A DNA stretch of 64,000 bases. Source: Xanthobacteraceae bacterium (GTDB lineage: Bacteria; Pseudomonadota; Alphaproteobacteria; Rhizobiales; Xanthobacteraceae). The stretch's first letter is position 1; the number at the start of each line of letters is the position of its first letter. The DNA lies in the NCBI GenBank assembly GCA_029239875.1, contig JARBUD010000004.1, positions 1-64,000 on the forward strand. Reading direction: 5' to 3'. Shown one piece after another: positions 1 to 9,908 of the stretch. Under the pieces are notes generated by a model. It saw only the letters and a list, made by a program, of their open reading frames with translations. It made no database searches and was not told where the DNA came from. A program made the translations under genes and the position numbers.

Positions 1-99
1 AGCGCCTGCGCCGCCAATGGCGGGGCGGCGTGGGACCATTCGGCGCTGGTCAAGGCGCTGGAGATGCTCGCAAATCATACCGTCGCGCCGGATGCGTGA
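1..99 (+). CDS. C-terminal fragment of an NAD(P)-dependent dehydrogenase (3-hydroxyisobutyrate dehydrogenase-like), partial
   Basis: Only the last 32 codons are in the window; frame 1 is open from the first base to TGA at 97-99. The visible tail contains WDHSALVKALEML, which resembles the C-terminal helix of the beta-hydroxyacid dehydrogenase family (3-hydroxyisobutyrate, tartronate semialdehyde and L-threonate dehydrogenases), where a D-x-S-A motif is followed by a leucine-rich helix. The family oxidises a beta-hydroxyacid with NAD(P). The neighbouring ketopantoate-reductase-like and FAA hydrolase genes would suit a sugar-acid catabolic cluster, but substrate cannot be told from 32 residues. 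Family call is inference from a short motif. Confidence 0.5.
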   Translation, partial: SACAANGGAAWDHSALVKALEMLANHTVAPDA

Positions 100-131
100 T
101 CTCGATCCGACATTGCATTCACTTTGAAGTC

Positions 132-154
132 TCGGGGGCGCTCTGCGCCCCCGA
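132..154 (+). terminator. Stem-loop after the partial dehydrogenase gene
   Basis: A perfect 10-bp inverted repeat (132-141 pairing with 145-154) with a 3-nt TCT loop lies 33 bases after the stop codon. The stem is very GC-rich. There is only a short T-rich stretch after it, so it is a weak or helper terminator. The rest of 100-467 holds a second hairpin and a possible operator but no gene that I can support. Confidence 0.5.
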
Positions 155-183
155 AGCGTTTCTGGAAATAGTAAGCATTGCTG

Positions 184-220
184 CCCCGGTAGTGGAACTC
201 CGCTGCCGGGGTAGTCTTTT
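184..220 (+). terminator. Second stem-loop with trailing T-run
   Basis: CCCCGG at 184-189 pairs with CCGGGG at 206-211. The interior also pairs (AG/CT and GGA/TCC) with two G-U-type positions, and the hairpin is followed by TAGTCTTTT. It fits a rho-independent terminator better than the hairpin just before it, and the two probably act in series to insulate the dehydrogenase operon. Confidence 0.5.
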
Positions 221-401
221 GAGCGTCGCGCCGAACAATTGTTCTGGCCTATACACCGTGGACAAGCCGGCATTTCCCGAAGTAACTTGTCCGACACGTC
301 GCTAACACGCCCCGCGAAGCCCGCGATGCGGCCCAACATGCGCGACGTATTATCACGCCCATGAACATCGCTCTTGACGAGGGCCCTAATCTGCCCAATC
401 A

Positions 402-418
402 TGGCATACAAAATACCA
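402..418. promoter_or_regulatory. Possible GntR-type operator before the ketopantoate-reductase-like gene
   Basis: TGGCAT at 402-407 and ATACCA at 413-418 form inverted half-sites with a 5-nt spacer, 50 bases upstream of the start at 468. TGGTAT-like half-sites are typical of FadR/FCD-type GntR regulators of acid catabolism. No such regulator is visible in the window, so this is a weak inference. Confidence 0.25.
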
Positions 419-467
419 AACAAGTGCCGGACCTCGCGGGGGTGAGTCCGGACCAGGAGGGAGTCCA

Positions 468-1445
468 ATGAAGGTCTGCATCTACGGTGCCGGCGCGATC
501 GGCGGTTATGTCGGCGTCCAGCTCAAGCGGGCGGGCGTCGACGTGAGCCTGGTGGCCCGCGGCGCGCATCTCGAAGCCATGAAGCGCAACGGCCTCAAGC
601 TGCTCATCGAGGATGAGGAGCGCGTCGAGCACATCCCGTGCTCCGACAACCCGGCCGAACTCGGCCCGCAGGACTATGTCATCGTCGCGCTGAAGGCCCA
701 TTCGGTGCCGGGCGTCGTCGATGCCATGCAGCCGCTGCTCGGCAACGACACCGCCGTCGTCACCGCGGTGAACGGCGTGCCCTACTGGTACTACTACAAG
801 CATGGCGACCAGCTCGAAGGCCGCACACTGGAGAGCGTCGATCCGGGCGGCAAGCAGTGGAACGGCCTGCGTCCCGAGCGCGCCATCGGCTGCATCGTCT
901 ATCCGGCGACCGAGGTGGTCGAGCCGGGCGTCATCAAGCACGTCTATGGCGACAAGTTCCCGCTCGGCGAGCCCTCCGGCGAGATCACCGAGCGCGTCAC
1001 CAAGCTCAGCGAGGCCTTCGCCGCCGGCGGCCTGCGCGCGCCGGTTCTGCCGAACATCCGCGACGAGATGTGGCTGAAGCTGTGGGGCAACCTCTGCTTC
1101 AACCCGATCAGCGCCCTCACCCACGCCACCCTCGACGTCATCGCTTCCGATCCGGGCACCCGCGCGGTCGCCAAGGCGATGATGCTGGAGGCGCAGGAAA
1201 TCGCCGTGCAGTCCGGCGTGAATTTCCGCGTCGGCGTCGAGCGGCGCATCGACGGCGCGGGCGCGGTCGGCGCGCACAAGACCTCGATGCTGCAGGACCT
1301 CGAGCGTTCGCGCGCCATGGAGATCGACCCACTCGTCACCGTGGTGCAGGAGATGGGTAAGCTCGCCGGCATCCCGACGCCGACCATCGACGTCGTGCTC
1401 TCCCTCGTCCGCCAGCGCGCGCAGATCGCCGGCTGCTACAACTGA
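468..1445 (+). CDS. 2-dehydropantoate 2-reductase family oxidoreductase (PanE/ApbA-like)
   Basis: A 325-aa protein with an N-terminal Rossmann fold carrying GAGAIGGYVG at residues 7-16, then a helical C-terminal domain typical of the ApbA/KPR family. PanE reduces ketopantoate to pantoate with NADPH. It starts at ATG 468 after a clear AGGAGG-type site. It is followed after 11 bases by a fumarylacetoacetate hydrolase-family gene, so the two are almost certainly one operon. That pairing, and the upstream beta-hydroxyacid dehydrogenase tail, suggests a paralogue acting on a catabolic 2-oxo acid rather than the vitamin B5 enzyme. Family call is firm, substrate is unknown. Confidence 0.8.
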   Translation: MKVCIYGAGAIGGYVGVQLKRAGVDVSLVARGAHLEAMKRNGLKLLIEDEERVEHIPCSDNPAELGPQDYVIVALKAHSVPGVVDAMQPLLGNDTAVVTAVNGVPYWYYYKHGDQLEGRTLESVDPGGKQWNGLRPERAIGCIVYPATEVVEPGVIKHVYGDKFPLGEPSGEITERVTKLSEAFAAGGLRAPVLPNIRDEMWLKLWGNLCFNPISALTHATLDVIASDPGTRAVAKAMMLEAQEIAVQSGVNFRVGVERRIDGAGAVGAHKTSMLQDLERSRAMEIDPLVTVVQEMGKLAGIPTPTIDVVLSLVRQRAQIAGCYN

Positions 1446-1456
1446 GTTCGGCGACA

Positions 1457-2230
1457 ATGGCAAACTGGGTTCGTTTCCAGCGCTCGGGCGCTGCCGGCTT
1501 CGGCACGCTCGAGGGCGACACCATCACCGTGCACAGCGGTAACATGTTCAACGGCGCGCAGCCGACCGGGGAGCGCATCGCGCTCGCCGAGGTCGAGCTG
1601 CTCACCCCGACCGAGCCGACGAAAGTCATCGCGCTTTGGAATAACTTCCATGCGCTGGCTGCAAAGCTCAACTCGCCGGTACCGGTCGATCCGCTCTATC
1701 TCCTGAAGGCCGGATCCTCCCTCACCACCCCCGGCGCCACCGTGCGCCGGCCGCCCTCCTATGACGGCAAGGTGGTCTATGAGGGCGAGCTCGGCATCGT
1801 CATCGGCAAGACCGCGAAGGGCGTGTCGGAGGAGGAGGCCGGGGACTACATCTTCGGCTACACCTGCGTGAACGACATCACCGCCGCCGACATCATCAAC
1901 AAGGACGCCACCTTCGCGCAGTGGGTGCGGGCCAAGAGTTTCGACGGTTTCGGCCCCTTCGGGCCGGTGGTGGCGACGGGCGTCGACCCGTCGAGCCTCG
2001 TCGTGCGCACGGTGCTCAACGGCGAGGAGCGCCAGCGCTATCCGATCAGCGACATGGTGTTCTCGACCCGTCAATTGGTGAGCCGCATCTCGCACGACAT
2101 GACGCTCAATCCGGGCGACGTGATCTGCTGCGGCACGTCGATCGGCGTCGGCACCATGAAGGCCCCGAGCAACACGGTGGACATCGTGATCGAGGGCATC
2201 GGGACGCTCAGCAACACATTCGTGCAGTAG
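1457..2230 (+). CDS. Fumarylacetoacetate (FAA) hydrolase family protein
   Basis: A 257-aa FAH-fold protein. The metal-binding acidic residues sit in YEGELGIVIGK (near residue 110) and in the VNDITAAD segment; the conserved NPGDVICCGTS loop lies near residue 220. Family members hydrolyse C-C bonds or decarboxylate, hydrate or isomerise 2-oxo acids, using Mg2+ or Mn2+. Length fits the short FAHD1/ureidoglycolate-lyase-like class without the long N-terminal domain of true fumarylacetoacetase. It is 11 bases behind the ketopantoate-reductase-like gene. The exact substrate cannot be read from the sequence. Confidence 0.8.
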   Translation: MANWVRFQRSGAAGFGTLEGDTITVHSGNMFNGAQPTGERIALAEVELLTPTEPTKVIALWNNFHALAAKLNSPVPVDPLYLLKAGSSLTTPGATVRRPPSYDGKVVYEGELGIVIGKTAKGVSEEEAGDYIFGYTCVNDITAADIINKDATFAQWVRAKSFDGFGPFGPVVATGVDPSSLVVRTVLNGEERQRYPISDMVFSTRQLVSRISHDMTLNPGDVICCGTSIGVGTMKAPSNTVDIVIEGIGTLSNTFVQ

Positions 2231-2330
2231 CGTCTTCGCGCTGTTGCGCCTATAGGGGAATAGGATACGCCAATCGACGGGAACGCCGCGTGGGCGCTCC
2301 CGGCCGTCCGGTTGTGGAGGAGCGGATTTA

Positions 2331-3529
<1,199 letters not shown>

Positions 3530-3530
<1 letters not shown>

Positions 3531-4426
3531 TGTCGGTTCTCATCAATAAAGACACCAAGATCATCACCCAGGGCTTCACCGGCAAGAACGGCACCTTCCA
3601 CTCCGAGCAGGCGCTGGCCTATGGCTCGAAGGTGGTCGGCGGCACCTCGCCCGGCAAGGGCGGCTCGACCCATCTCGGCCTGCCGGTGTTCGACACCGTC
3701 GCCGAGGCGCGCGAGAAGACCGGGGCCGACGCCTCGGTCGTCTACGTGCCGCCGCCGGGCGCGGCCGACGCCATCTGCGAGGCGATCGCGGCGGAGATCC
3801 CGCTCATCGTCTGCATCACCGAGGGCATCCCGGTGCTCGACATGGTGAAGGTGCGCCGGGCGCTGGACGGCTCCAAGTCCCGCCTCGTCGGCCCGAACTG
3901 CCCGGGCATCGTCACCGCCGGCGAGTGCAAGATCGGCATCATGCCGGCCAACATCTTCCGCAAGGGCAATGTCGGCATCGTCTCGCGCTCGGGCACGCTG
4001 ACCTATGAGGCGGTGTTCCAGACCTCGCAGGAAGGCCTCGGCCAGACCACCGCGGTCGGCATCGGCGGTGATCCGGTCAAGGGCACCGAGTTCATCGACG
4101 TGCTGGAGCTGTTCCTCGCCGACGACGCCACCGAGTCGATCGTGATGATCGGCGAGATCGGCGGCTCGGCCGAAGAGGACGCGGCGCAGTTCCTCAAGGA
4201 CGAAGCCAAGCGCGGCCGCAAGAAGCCCATGGTCGGCTTCATCGCCGGCCGTACTGCCCCTCCCGGCCGCCGCATGGGCCATGCCGGCGCCATCATCTCT
4301 GGCGGCAAGGGCGGCGCCGAGGACAAGATCGCGGCGATGGAAGCGGCCGGCATCGTGGTCTCGCCTTCGCCGGCGCGGCTCGGCAAGACGCTGATCGAAG
4401 TGCTGAACAAGCGCGTCGCCGCCTGA
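3530..4426 (+). CDS. sucD: Succinate-CoA ligase subunit alpha
   Basis: A 298-aa protein of standard SucD length. It has an N-terminal CoA-binding Rossmann domain ([10 protein letters not shown] near residue 15, GGTSPGKGG near residue 37), LVGPNCPGI near residue 120 and the active-site phosphohistidine segment MGHAGAII near residue 250. The subunit accepts phosphate from the succinyl-CoA reaction onto that histidine and passes it to ADP on SucC. The ATG at 3530 uses the last base of the sucC stop codon. A strong terminator follows 25 bases after its stop. Confidence 0.95.
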
Positions 4427-4451
4427 GCAGCTTCGCCACTGCCTGAAAGCG

Positions 4452-4481
4452 AAAGCCCCGCGCCATGGCGCGGGGCTTTTT
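4452..4481. terminator. Rho-independent terminator of sucCD
   Basis: A 13-bp perfect stem (4452-4464 with 4467-4479) with only AT between the arms, followed by TTTTT on the plus strand. It is a textbook intrinsic terminator for sucCD. The hairpin also lies just past the stop codon of a small gene on the other strand (stop at 4487-4489), so it may work in both directions. Confidence 0.9.
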
Positions 4482-4486
4482 CGTTG

Positions 4487-4615
4487 TCACACCGGGTAGC
4501 ACTCCGGCGGCAGGGCCGCCGTCTCCTCGTGGCCCAGCGTCTCGGCGATCAGGATCGTCATCCACGCATGGGCTACGATGAGCAGCGGCAGCACGGGGAA
4601 GACCGTCTGGAACAT
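4487..4615 (-). CDS. Small membrane peptide, 42 aa, hypothetical
   Basis: Reading the minus strand from ATG at 4615 gives 42 residues beginning MFQTVFPVLPLLIVAHAWM and ending at TGA 4489-4487. Residues 5-24 form one hydrophobic helix, so a single-pass inner-membrane peptide is likely; the tail is acidic and proline-containing. A GGAG motif sits 8 bases upstream of the ATG, which supports real translation. The stop codon abuts the sucD terminator, which would end its transcript too. An AT-rich palindrome lies 47-78 bases upstream, as expected for a promoter or operator. I do not recognise the family. The gene is easily missed because of its size. Confidence 0.55.
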   Translation of the reverse strand: MFQTVFPVLPLLIVAHAWMTILIAETLGHEETAALPPECYPV

Positions 4616-4661
4616 GCGCTTAACTCCAATCGTCCGTTGGTGCAGCGCAGGCTAATGAATG

Positions 4662-4693
4662 TATCTGGTATGTGGTATACCTAATATCAGATA
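4662..4693. promoter_or_regulatory. AT-rich palindromic operator candidate upstream of the 42-aa peptide
   Basis: TATCTGGTAT (4662-4671) is mirrored by ATATCAGATA (4684-4693) with one mismatch, and a nested palindrome GGTATACC lies at 4674-4681. This stretch is strikingly AT-rich against its GC-rich surroundings and carries the TGGTAT half-site type used by GntR/FCD regulators. It sits upstream of the small gene read leftwards from 4615 and could overlap its promoter. Confidence 0.4.
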
Positions 4694-4801
4694 GTGTGCC
4701 TGCGCGGGGCGCATGGCGCGAAGCGGCGCTCTGAGGCCAATGAAATCTCTTGAGTGTCCGGCCGAAGTCTATGCTGGCTCGGCGACAACCACCCTCCCGC
4801 C

Positions 4802-4883
4802 CTCATGGCCGGGCTTGACCCGGCCACCCAGTGACTGGGCGCAGGCGGAACGGCTGGATCCCCGGGTCAAGCCCGGGGATGAG
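4802..4883. repeat. Long hairpin-forming intergenic repeat element
   Basis: The 22-base arm at 4802-4823 is repeated in inverted form at 4862-4883 with two mismatches; each arm itself contains a small palindrome around GGGCTTGACCC. This is the type of mobile-like palindromic element spread between genes in Hyphomicrobiales genomes. A shorter relative occurs at 31289-31315. It lies downstream of the gene ending at 4919 on the minus strand and may stabilise or end that transcript. The rest of 4616-4918 holds nothing else I can support. Confidence 0.7.
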
Positions 4884-4918
4884 GGAAGGTATTGAGAGGA
4901 ATGCCGCGCGCCCTGCCC

Positions 4919-6364
4919 TCAACGCGCGGGGGCGTTGTCTTCCTTCGCCGGCGGCGCCGCCAGGCCCCAGGCCGAAAAGGCCTGCCGGAACGCCTGGTCG
5001 CCGGCCTCGCCCTTTTCCAGCACCAGTATGGCGCGGCGGCCATTCTCGAACACGATCGGCAGGTCGAGCCAGTTGCGCGTGATCAGGAAGCTGAGATTGC
5101 GCTGGATATCGCTGTCGAGCGCCGACAGGCCGATCAGGAAATAACTCGGCGCCACCCGCACGGCGAGGCCGACCAGCGGCGCGCCCTGGGCGCTTTCCGA
5201 TGCCTTGGCGCGCATGCCCGGGACGTTTGAGACGTTGCCGAGGTCGAAGTTCGGCGGCAGCTTGAACTGCACCTCGATGATATGGGACGCCGGGATGCTG
5301 GTGTCCTGGTTTCGGCGCAGCGTCAGCGTCGCCGAGATGTCGCGCGGGGGAATCGTGATGTCGGCGCGGATGCCGACATCCGGCGCCGTGCCGGCGCTGC
5401 CTGGGCTGCGCTCGGTGCTCCACTTCACCGTGCCTACATATTGCTGCAGGCCCTGTTCACCGCCGCCCGCGCTCTCCTCGAACAGCACGGCGCGCTGCGG
5501 GGTGTCGATGCCTTGCCCCGAGGCGCCCGACGGCGCGTTCTGCGCCGGCTGCGCGGGCTGGCTCGACTGCGCCGGCCGGGAACTGTCTGGCGCCTGGGCG
5601 ATGCGGTCGGTCGACTTCGGCGCGTCCGGCGCCACCGGCCGAGCCGGCGCCTGCGCGGTCTGCGGCACCGAGGCAGGAGTGCCGCCGATCAGCGCCAGTA
5701 TCGCTTCGCGCTGGGTATAGCCGACCACTGCACCGGCGATGAGCAAAGCGAGGAAGACCAGGACGCCGATCAGCCGGCCGCGACCGCCGCCGGCGGACGC
5801 CTCCTCCGGAATCTCAGTCGTGGTGCCGTCGCCCTCGTCGACTGTCGCCTGCTCGGCCTCGTCGCCGTCGGACAGCGCGGCGGCCTCGCGAGCGCGCACC
5901 ATGCGCGCCGCCTCGCTGCGCCAGTCGTGACGCTCGTCTTCGTCCTTGCCCTCCGGCTCGATGCCCGCCGCCACCGCCTCGGCGTCGCTCGGGGCGAAAT
6001 CCCCCGCCGGCTCGGCGGGACGCACGGGCGTGCGCGGCGGTTCGGCTGCCGGTCGCGACGGCGGCGGAACGGCGGGTGCCGCTGGCGGAGCGGATGGCGG
6101 CGGCGCGGAAGGCTCGGAAGGCGCCGCGGGAGGCGGAGGTGCGGCCGGTGCCGTGCCCCCATGATCGGACTCGATCCGGCGGATCGCGCTCTCCAGCGCC
6201 TGCTGCTCGCGCTCGATGTCGTCCTCGGGCAGCGGCGGTTCGACCGCGCGCAGCTGAGCGGTCAGCGCCCGCCGCGCCCGCTCATAGACCGCCTTGCGGG
6301 CCTCCGCCGACTTGTCGGGAAGGCCGCCGATGGCGCGCGCGAGGAGCGGGTAATAATCGGCCAT
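4919..6364 (-). CDS. Proline-rich single-pass membrane protein, hypothetical
   Basis: A 481-aa protein of unknown function. Residues 1-70 are a charged, probably helical cytoplasmic domain; 71-130 are very rich in proline and alanine; 130-195 are acidic; one transmembrane helix (LIGVLVFLALLIAGAVVGY) lies near 199-218; 220-290 is again a low-complexity linker; the last ~190 residues form a folded periplasmic-type domain. The start ATG at 6364 lies 20 bases after the purA stop, so it is probably co-transcribed with purA. The layout resembles conserved hypothetical proteins found beside purA in related bacteria. No enzymatic motif is visible. Confidence 0.7.
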   Translation of the reverse strand: MADYYPLLARAIGGLPDKSAEARKAVYERARRALTAQLRAVEPPLPEDDIEREQQALESAIRRIESDHGGTAPAAPPPPAAPSEPSAPPPSAPPAAPAVPPPSRPAAEPPRTPVRPAEPAGDFAPSDAEAVAAGIEPEGKDEDERHDWRSEAARMVRAREAAALSDGDEAEQATVDEGDGTTTEIPEEASAGGGRGRLIGVLVFLALLIAGAVVGYTQREAILALIGGTPASVPQTAQAPARPVAPDAPKSTDRIAQAPDSSRPAQSSQPAQPAQNAPSGASGQGIDTPQRAVLFEESAGGGEQGLQQYVGTVKWSTERSPGSAGTAPDVGIRADITIPPRDISATLTLRRNQDTSIPASHIIEVQFKLPPNFDLGNVSNVPGMRAKASESAQGAPLVGLAVRVAPSYFLIGLSALDSDIQRNLSFLITRNWLDLPIVFENGRRAILVLEKGEAGDQAFRQAFSAWGLAAPPAKEDNAPAR

Positions 6365-6384
6365 GAGAGGGAATCAGTCGCCGG

Positions 6385-7680
6385 TCACGATTCGAAGGGA
6401 TTCTGCACCAAGATCGTATCATCACGCTCGGGGCTCGTGGACAGCAACGCCACCGGGCACCCGATCAGTTCCTCGATTCGACGCACATATTTCACTGCCT
6501 CCGCCGGCAGGTCGGCCCAGGAACGGGCGCCGGCGGTTGACTGGCGCCAGCCGTCGATGGTCTCGTAGACCGGCTCGACATGGGCCTGCGCGTCCTGCCC
6601 GGCCGGGAGATAGTCGATCTCCTCGCCGCCCAGCCGGTAGCGGGTGCAGACCTTCAGCTCCTCGAAGCCGTCGAGCACGTCGAGCTTGGTCAGCGCGATG
6701 CCGTTGATGCCGGAGGTGCGCACGGTCTGGCGCACCAGCGCGGCGTCGAACCAGCCGCAGCGCCGTGCACGGCCGGTGACGGTGCCGAACTCGTGGCCCC
6801 GCTCGCCGATCCGGCGGCCGATATCGTCGTTGAGCTCGGTCGGGAACGGACCCTCGCCGACGCGGGTCGTATAGGCCTTGGTGATGCCGAGCACATAGCC
6901 GATAGCGCCGGGGCCGAGGCCCGAGCCGGTCGCCGCCTGCGCCGCCACCGTGTTGGAGGAGGTCACGAAGGGATAGGTGCCGTGGTCGACGTCGAGTAGC
7001 GCGCCCTGGGCGCCCTCGAACAGAATCTTCGAGCCATGCCGGCGCTCGTCGTCGAGCAGCGCCCAGACGCGGTCCATGAAGGGCAGCACCTTCGGCGCCA
7101 CCTCGAGCAGCTCGGCGCGCAGGCGTGCCTCGTCAACTTCCTCGATACCGAGGCCGCGCCGCAACGGATTGTGGTGCGCCAGCATGCGCTCCAGCTTGGC
7201 GTCGAGCGTGTCGGGATAGGCGAGGTCCATCAGCCGGATGGCGCGCCGGCCGACCTTGTCCTCATAGGCCGGGCCGATACCGCGCTTGGTGGTGCCGATC
7301 TTGGTGCCGGAGGCCGCCGCATTCTCGCGGATGGCGTCGAGCTCGCGGTGCAGTGGCAGGATCAGCGCCACGTTCTCGGCGACGCGCAGGCGCTCCGGAG
7401 TGACTTCGACGCCCTGCGCGCGGATGCGGCCGATCTCGTCCACCAGCGCCCACGGGTCGAGCACCACGCCATTGCCGATCACCGACAGGCGGGCGCCGCG
7501 CACCAGGCCGGACGGCAGCAGCGAAAGCTTATAGGTGGTGTTGCCCACCACCAGCGTATGACCGGCATTGTGCCCGCCCTGGAAGCGGACGACGACGTCC
7601 GCCTGCTCGCTGAGCCAATCGACGATCTTGCCCTTACCCTCGTCGCCCCATTGCGAGCCGACGACGACCACATTCGCCAC
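6385..7680 (-). CDS. purA: Adenylosuccinate synthase
   Basis: A 431-aa protein with the diagnostic [12 protein letters not shown]-loop at residues 8-18, GHNAGHT at residues 36-42 and the [15 protein letters not shown] segment near residue 128. PurA joins IMP and aspartate using GTP, the first committed step of AMP synthesis. Length is standard. The start at 7680 gives the usual [14 protein letters not shown] beginning. The downstream proline-rich membrane protein gene follows after 20 bases on the same strand. Confidence 0.97.
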   Translation of the reverse strand: MANVVVVGSQWGDEGKGKIVDWLSEQADVVVRFQGGHNAGHTLVVGNTTYKLSLLPSGLVRGARLSVIGNGVVLDPWALVDEIGRIRAQGVEVTPERLRVAENVALILPLHRELDAIRENAAASGTKIGTTKRGIGPAYEDKVGRRAIRLMDLAYPDTLDAKLERMLAHHNPLRRGLGIEEVDEARLRAELLEVAPKVLPFMDRVWALLDDERRHGSKILFEGAQGALLDVDHGTYPFVTSSNTVAAQAATGSGLGPGAIGYVLGITKAYTTRVGEGPFPTELNDDIGRRIGERGHEFGTVTGRARRCGWFDAALVRQTVRTSGINGIALTKLDVLDGFEELKVCTRYRLGGEEIDYLPAGQDAQAHVEPVYETIDGWRQSTAGARSWADLPAEAVKYVRRIEELIGCPVALLSTSPERDDTILVQNPFES

Positions 7681-7982
7681 GAGCCAAGCTCCTGCTTGCG
7701 ACGTGCGGGCCGGCCCGGCGCCATCGAGGCGCGCCCTGCCCGCACAGACAAAACCCCGGCGAAACGATCGTCCGGGGCTGCACCGTCTTAAGGGATCGTT
7801 CCGGGCGAGGCAAGGATGCCCGGATGCCGCATCGGCAGGTAGCCGGCGAGGCCGTGAGACGCCCTGAAGCTGGCGCGAATAGCAGGACGGTATTGCAGCT
7901 CCGCAAGCGCTCGATCATTGCGCCGGCGGCTCCGGCGCATGATTTTCAGGGCGCGGTAGTGTGACGCCGCAAGGAGCCGATC
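7681..7982. other. Divergent intergenic region between purA and the VOC gene
   Basis: About 300 bases with no supportable gene. It must carry the purA promoter (leftwards) and the promoter of the gene at 7983 (rightwards). A hairpin with a 7-bp perfect GC stem lies at 7920-7938 and is followed by a short T-rich stretch. I see no recognised riboswitch. Confidence 0.5.
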
Positions 7983-8873
7983 ATGACCAGCCAGACCCTC
8001 GCTGCCCGCCCCGTCGACACCTCGCCTCTGCCTGCCGCGCTCGCGATGGGCGCGGTTCGCCTGCGGGTACGCGACGCGGCGCGCTCCCTCGCCTTCTACA
8101 CCGGCACGGTGGGCCTCGCCGTGCTGGGCACCGGAACGGACGGCATCATCCGGCTCGGCGCCGGCGCGAAAACCATTATCGAGCTGGAAGTGTCGCCCGA
8201 AGCGCGGCCCCGCCACCCCGGCACCACCGGCCTGTTCCATGTCGCGATTCTCCTTCCCGACCGCCCGGCGCTCGCCGTGGTGGCACGCCGGCTAGTGGCG
8301 CAGAACGTACGGCTCGGCGCCTCCGATCATCTTGTGAGCGAGGCGCTCTATCTCGACGATCCCGACGGCAACGGCATCGAAATCTATCGTGACCGCCGGC
8401 CGGACGAATGGAACTGGGACGGCGCGACCATCGAGATGGCGACCTACCGGCTCGACCTGCGCGCGCTCATCGCCGACGCGCCTGCCGGGGCGCCGCTCGA
8501 CGCGCCGATGCCGGCCGGCACCAAGGTTGGCCATGTGCATCTGCAGGTCGGCGACCTCGCCGCGGCCCACCGCTTCTATGTCGACCGTCTCGGCTTCGAC
8601 CTGACCACCGACCGCTATCCGGGCGCGCTGTTCGTCAGCGCCGGGCGCTACCATCACCATCTCGGGCTGAATGTCTGGCACAGCCGCGGCGGCGGCCCGG
8701 CCCCGGCCGGCAGTGTCGGTCTCGTGCATTTCGACGTGGTCCTGCCAGATGCGGCGGCGGTCGACGCGCTGCGCGCCCGGCTCGTCGCCGCGGGCGAGAG
8801 CGTCGTGCCGGTCGGACACGGCTTCAGTGTCGCCGATCCCTGGGGGACGCGGATGCAGGTGCGCGCCGTCTGA
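7983..8873 (+). CDS. VOC-family (glyoxalase/bleomycin resistance/extradiol dioxygenase) protein
   Basis: A 296-aa protein with two vicinal-oxygen-chelate domains, one at about residues 20-140 and one at about 180-290. The conserved pieces YLDDPDGNGIEIY (first domain) and GHVHLQVGDL then HHHLGLNVW (second domain) match the CatE/YfiE type, annotated as catechol 2,3-dioxygenase-like. Such proteins bind a metal through histidine and glutamate ligands. The start ATG at 7983 follows AAGGAG with 6-base spacing. The gene stands alone, and the substrate is unknown. Confidence 0.8.
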   Translation: MTSQTLAARPVDTSPLPAALAMGAVRLRVRDAARSLAFYTGTVGLAVLGTGTDGIIRLGAGAKTIIELEVSPEARPRHPGTTGLFHVAILLPDRPALAVVARRLVAQNVRLGASDHLVSEALYLDDPDGNGIEIYRDRRPDEWNWDGATIEMATYRLDLRALIADAPAGAPLDAPMPAGTKVGHVHLQVGDLAAAHRFYVDRLGFDLTTDRYPGALFVSAGRYHHHLGLNVWHSRGGGPAPAGSVGLVHFDVVLPDAAAVDALRARLVAAGESVVPVGHGFSVADPWGTRMQVRAV

Positions 8874-8990
8874 CGCGTCATCGGCCGCACCCGCTGCAGC
8901 GATCAGATTATTTCATGGCTCGGACGGGTTTCGCCGCGCGCGAAATGCTCTAACCATTCGCGCGCCAACGATCCGCTTCCGGTGCCTGCC

Positions 8991-9908
8991 ATGTTCCGTC
9001 GCCTGCTCGACGCGCCCTATCTCCTGCTCACCCTGGTATCGCTGTTCTGGGCCGGCAACATCGTGCTCGGCCGCCACATCGCCGGCCATGTGCCGCCGGC
9101 GACGCTGGCCTGGCTGCGCTGGGTGCTCGCTATCCTCATCCTGCTGCCCTTCGCCTGGCGGGCGATGAAGACGGACTGGCCGGTGGCCCTGCGCCATTGG
9201 AAGCTGCTGGCGGTGCTCGCCTTCACCGGCATCACCCTGTTCAACACCATGCAGTACCACGCGCTGGAGTTCACCCCGGCGCTCAACGTGCTGCTGATCC
9301 AGTCGACCGGGCCGCTGATGATCGCCTTCTGGTCGCTGGTGCTGAACGGCGAGAAGCTCTCCGCCGGGCAAGCGATCGGCATCAGCCTGTCGCTGCTCGG
9401 CGTGCTTACCATCATCTGCCGCGGCGACCTCGCGGTGCTGGCGAACATCGAGTTCAACCAGGGCGACCTGTGGATGATCGCCGCGATGCTGGTCTACGGC
9501 ATCTATTCCTCGCTGCTGGCGCGGCGGCCGAAGCTGTCGCAGCTCGGCTTCCTCGGCTTCACCCTCACGCTCGGCATGCTGCTGCTGACGCCGATCTTCA
9601 TCGCCGAGCGGGCGGTCAGCCCACCCGTCACCTTCGATGCGCGGGCGCTCGGCGCCATCGCCTATGTCGCCGTCTTCCCCTCAGTGCTGGCCTATCTGTT
9701 CTTCAACCGCGGCGTCCAGCTCGTCGGGCCGAACCGCGCCGCGCCGTTCTTCCACCTCATGCCGATGTTCGGCTCGGTGCTGGCCATATTGTTCCTCGGC
9801 GAGCGGCCGCACCTCTACCACGCCGGGGGCTATGCGCTGGTGCTGTCGGGGGTGATCATCGCCACGCTCTGGGCGCCCAAACGGGTCAGCCCAGTTCGAA
9901 GCTCGTGA
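8991..9908 (+). CDS. EamA/DMT-family transporter
   Basis: A 305-aa integral membrane protein with about ten hydrophobic helices arranged as two EamA repeats, typical of drug/metabolite transporters. The second repeat ends with the FLGERPHLYHAGGYALVLSGV segment characteristic of the family. I chose ATG 8991 (MFRRLLDAPYLLL); a GTG three codons upstream at 8982 is possible. Its 3' end overlaps the convergent acetyltransferase gene by 23 bases. Export of a small metabolite is likely, but the substrate is unknown. Confidence 0.85.
   Translation: MFRRLLDAPYLLLTLVSLFWAGNIVLGRHIAGHVPPATLAWLRWVLAILILLPFAWRAMKTDWPVALRHWKLLAVLAFTGITLFNTMQYHALEFTPALNVLLIQSTGPLMIAFWSLVLNGEKLSAGQAIGISLSLLGVLTIICRGDLAVLANIEFNQGDLWMIAAMLVYGIYSSLLARRPKLSQLGFLGFTLTLGMLLLTPIFIAERAVSPPVTFDARALGAIAYVAVFPSVLAYLFFNRGVQLVGPNRAAPFFHLMPMFGSVLAILFLGERPHLYHAGGYALVLSGVIIATLWAPKRVSPVRSS

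Noticed and set aside
468-1445. Assignment as the pantothenate enzyme PanE
   Set aside because: The family match is good, but the operon with a FAA hydrolase and absence of panB/panC argue against a biosynthetic role, so no gene symbol was given.
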